A DNA stretch of 37,616 nucleotides, from NCBI RefSeq assembly GCF_905397435.1, contig NZ_CAJPVI010000072.1, positions 1 through 37,616 of the forward strand, read 5' to 3'. The notes below the pieces were generated by a model that saw only the letters and a program-made list of their open reading frames with translations, ran no database searches and was not told the origin of the DNA. The DNA comes from Cupriavidus numazuensis (lineage in GTDB: Bacteria > Pseudomonadota > Gammaproteobacteria > Burkholderiales > Burkholderiaceae). This document shows, piece by piece, positions 37,571-37,616 of the stretch; the first letter of the stretch is position 1, and every line of letters begins with the position of its first letter. The position numbers and the translations under genes are program-made.

Positions 37571-37616
37571 ATGGAATGAACGCGCCCCGGCCCACTAAGC
37601 AGAAGGCACCGGCAAT

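Noticed and set aside
37401..37598. A 65-codon open frame at the right end
   Set aside because: It begins inside the SnoaL-like gene and consists mostly of the two repeat units and the hairpin.
1..37616. Mobile elements, phage genes, tRNAs and CRISPR arrays
   Set aside because: I looked for transposase or integrase motifs, terminal inverted repeats, cloverleaf sequences and regular short repeats and found none that stand up.

Overview
The window looks like chromosomal DNA of a high-GC betaproteobacterium of the Burkholderiaceae, most likely Cupriavidus or a close relative. This rests on base composition, two orphan Bug/TctC-type binding proteins, an imuA-imuB mutasome cassette and the dense mix of catabolic operons; it is an inference, not a species call. 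I support 34 protein genes. I see no rRNA, tRNA, CRISPR array, integrase or transposase.

Layout. (1) 1-1420: the start of an SOS cassette, imuA-imuB on the minus strand, with a perfect LexA box. (2) 1.5-2.9 kb: an enoyl-CoA isomerase-like gene and a convergent MarR regulator. Three copies of one palindrome lie at the two promoters. (3) 2.9-7.6 kb: a LacI-type regulator facing a three-gene operon of NCS2 nucleobase permease, metal-dependent amidohydrolase and TauE-type exporter, headed by a perfect 22-bp palindrome. (4) 7.7-14.8 kb: an RpiR-type regulator behind three palindromes spaced exactly 30 bp. It is followed by diaminopropionate ammonia-lyase, an L-carbamoylase/allantoate-amidohydrolase-type enzyme, a D-carbamoylase, an MFS transporter and a YgeY-type M20 hydrolase. 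This is the most interesting block: the enzymes could strip ureido groups from a diaminopropionate derivative and feed the core to pyruvate and ammonia. (5) 14.8-26.3 kb: an eight-gene minus-strand acyl-CoA operon (two AMP-forming ligases, SDR, enoyl-CoA hydratase, nitronate-monooxygenase-like flavoprotein, TctC protein, acyl-CoA dehydrogenase, 2-methylacyl-CoA racemase-like protein). A DUF35 plus thiolase-like pair diverges from it and a TetR regulator follows. The thiolase-like protein has Ser in place of the nucleophilic Cys, as in retro-aldolases of this fold. The set fits breakdown of an alpha-methyl-branched or cyclic carboxylic acid. (6) 26.4-32.2 kb: a lipoprotein class A acid phosphatase, an 1152-residue double hybrid histidine kinase and a YeiH-type membrane protein. 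(7) 32.2-37.5 kb: a TetR regulator divergent from TauD-type dioxygenase, TctC protein, TauE-type exporter, amidase and a SnoaL-like protein, the last four tightly coupled. (8) 37.4-37.6 kb: a noncoding GC-rich tandem repeat and a strong hairpin.

Four clusters show the same plan: a local regulator beside its target operon with a readable palindrome at the promoter. Substrates are not proven by sequence; operator assignments are based on position and symmetry.
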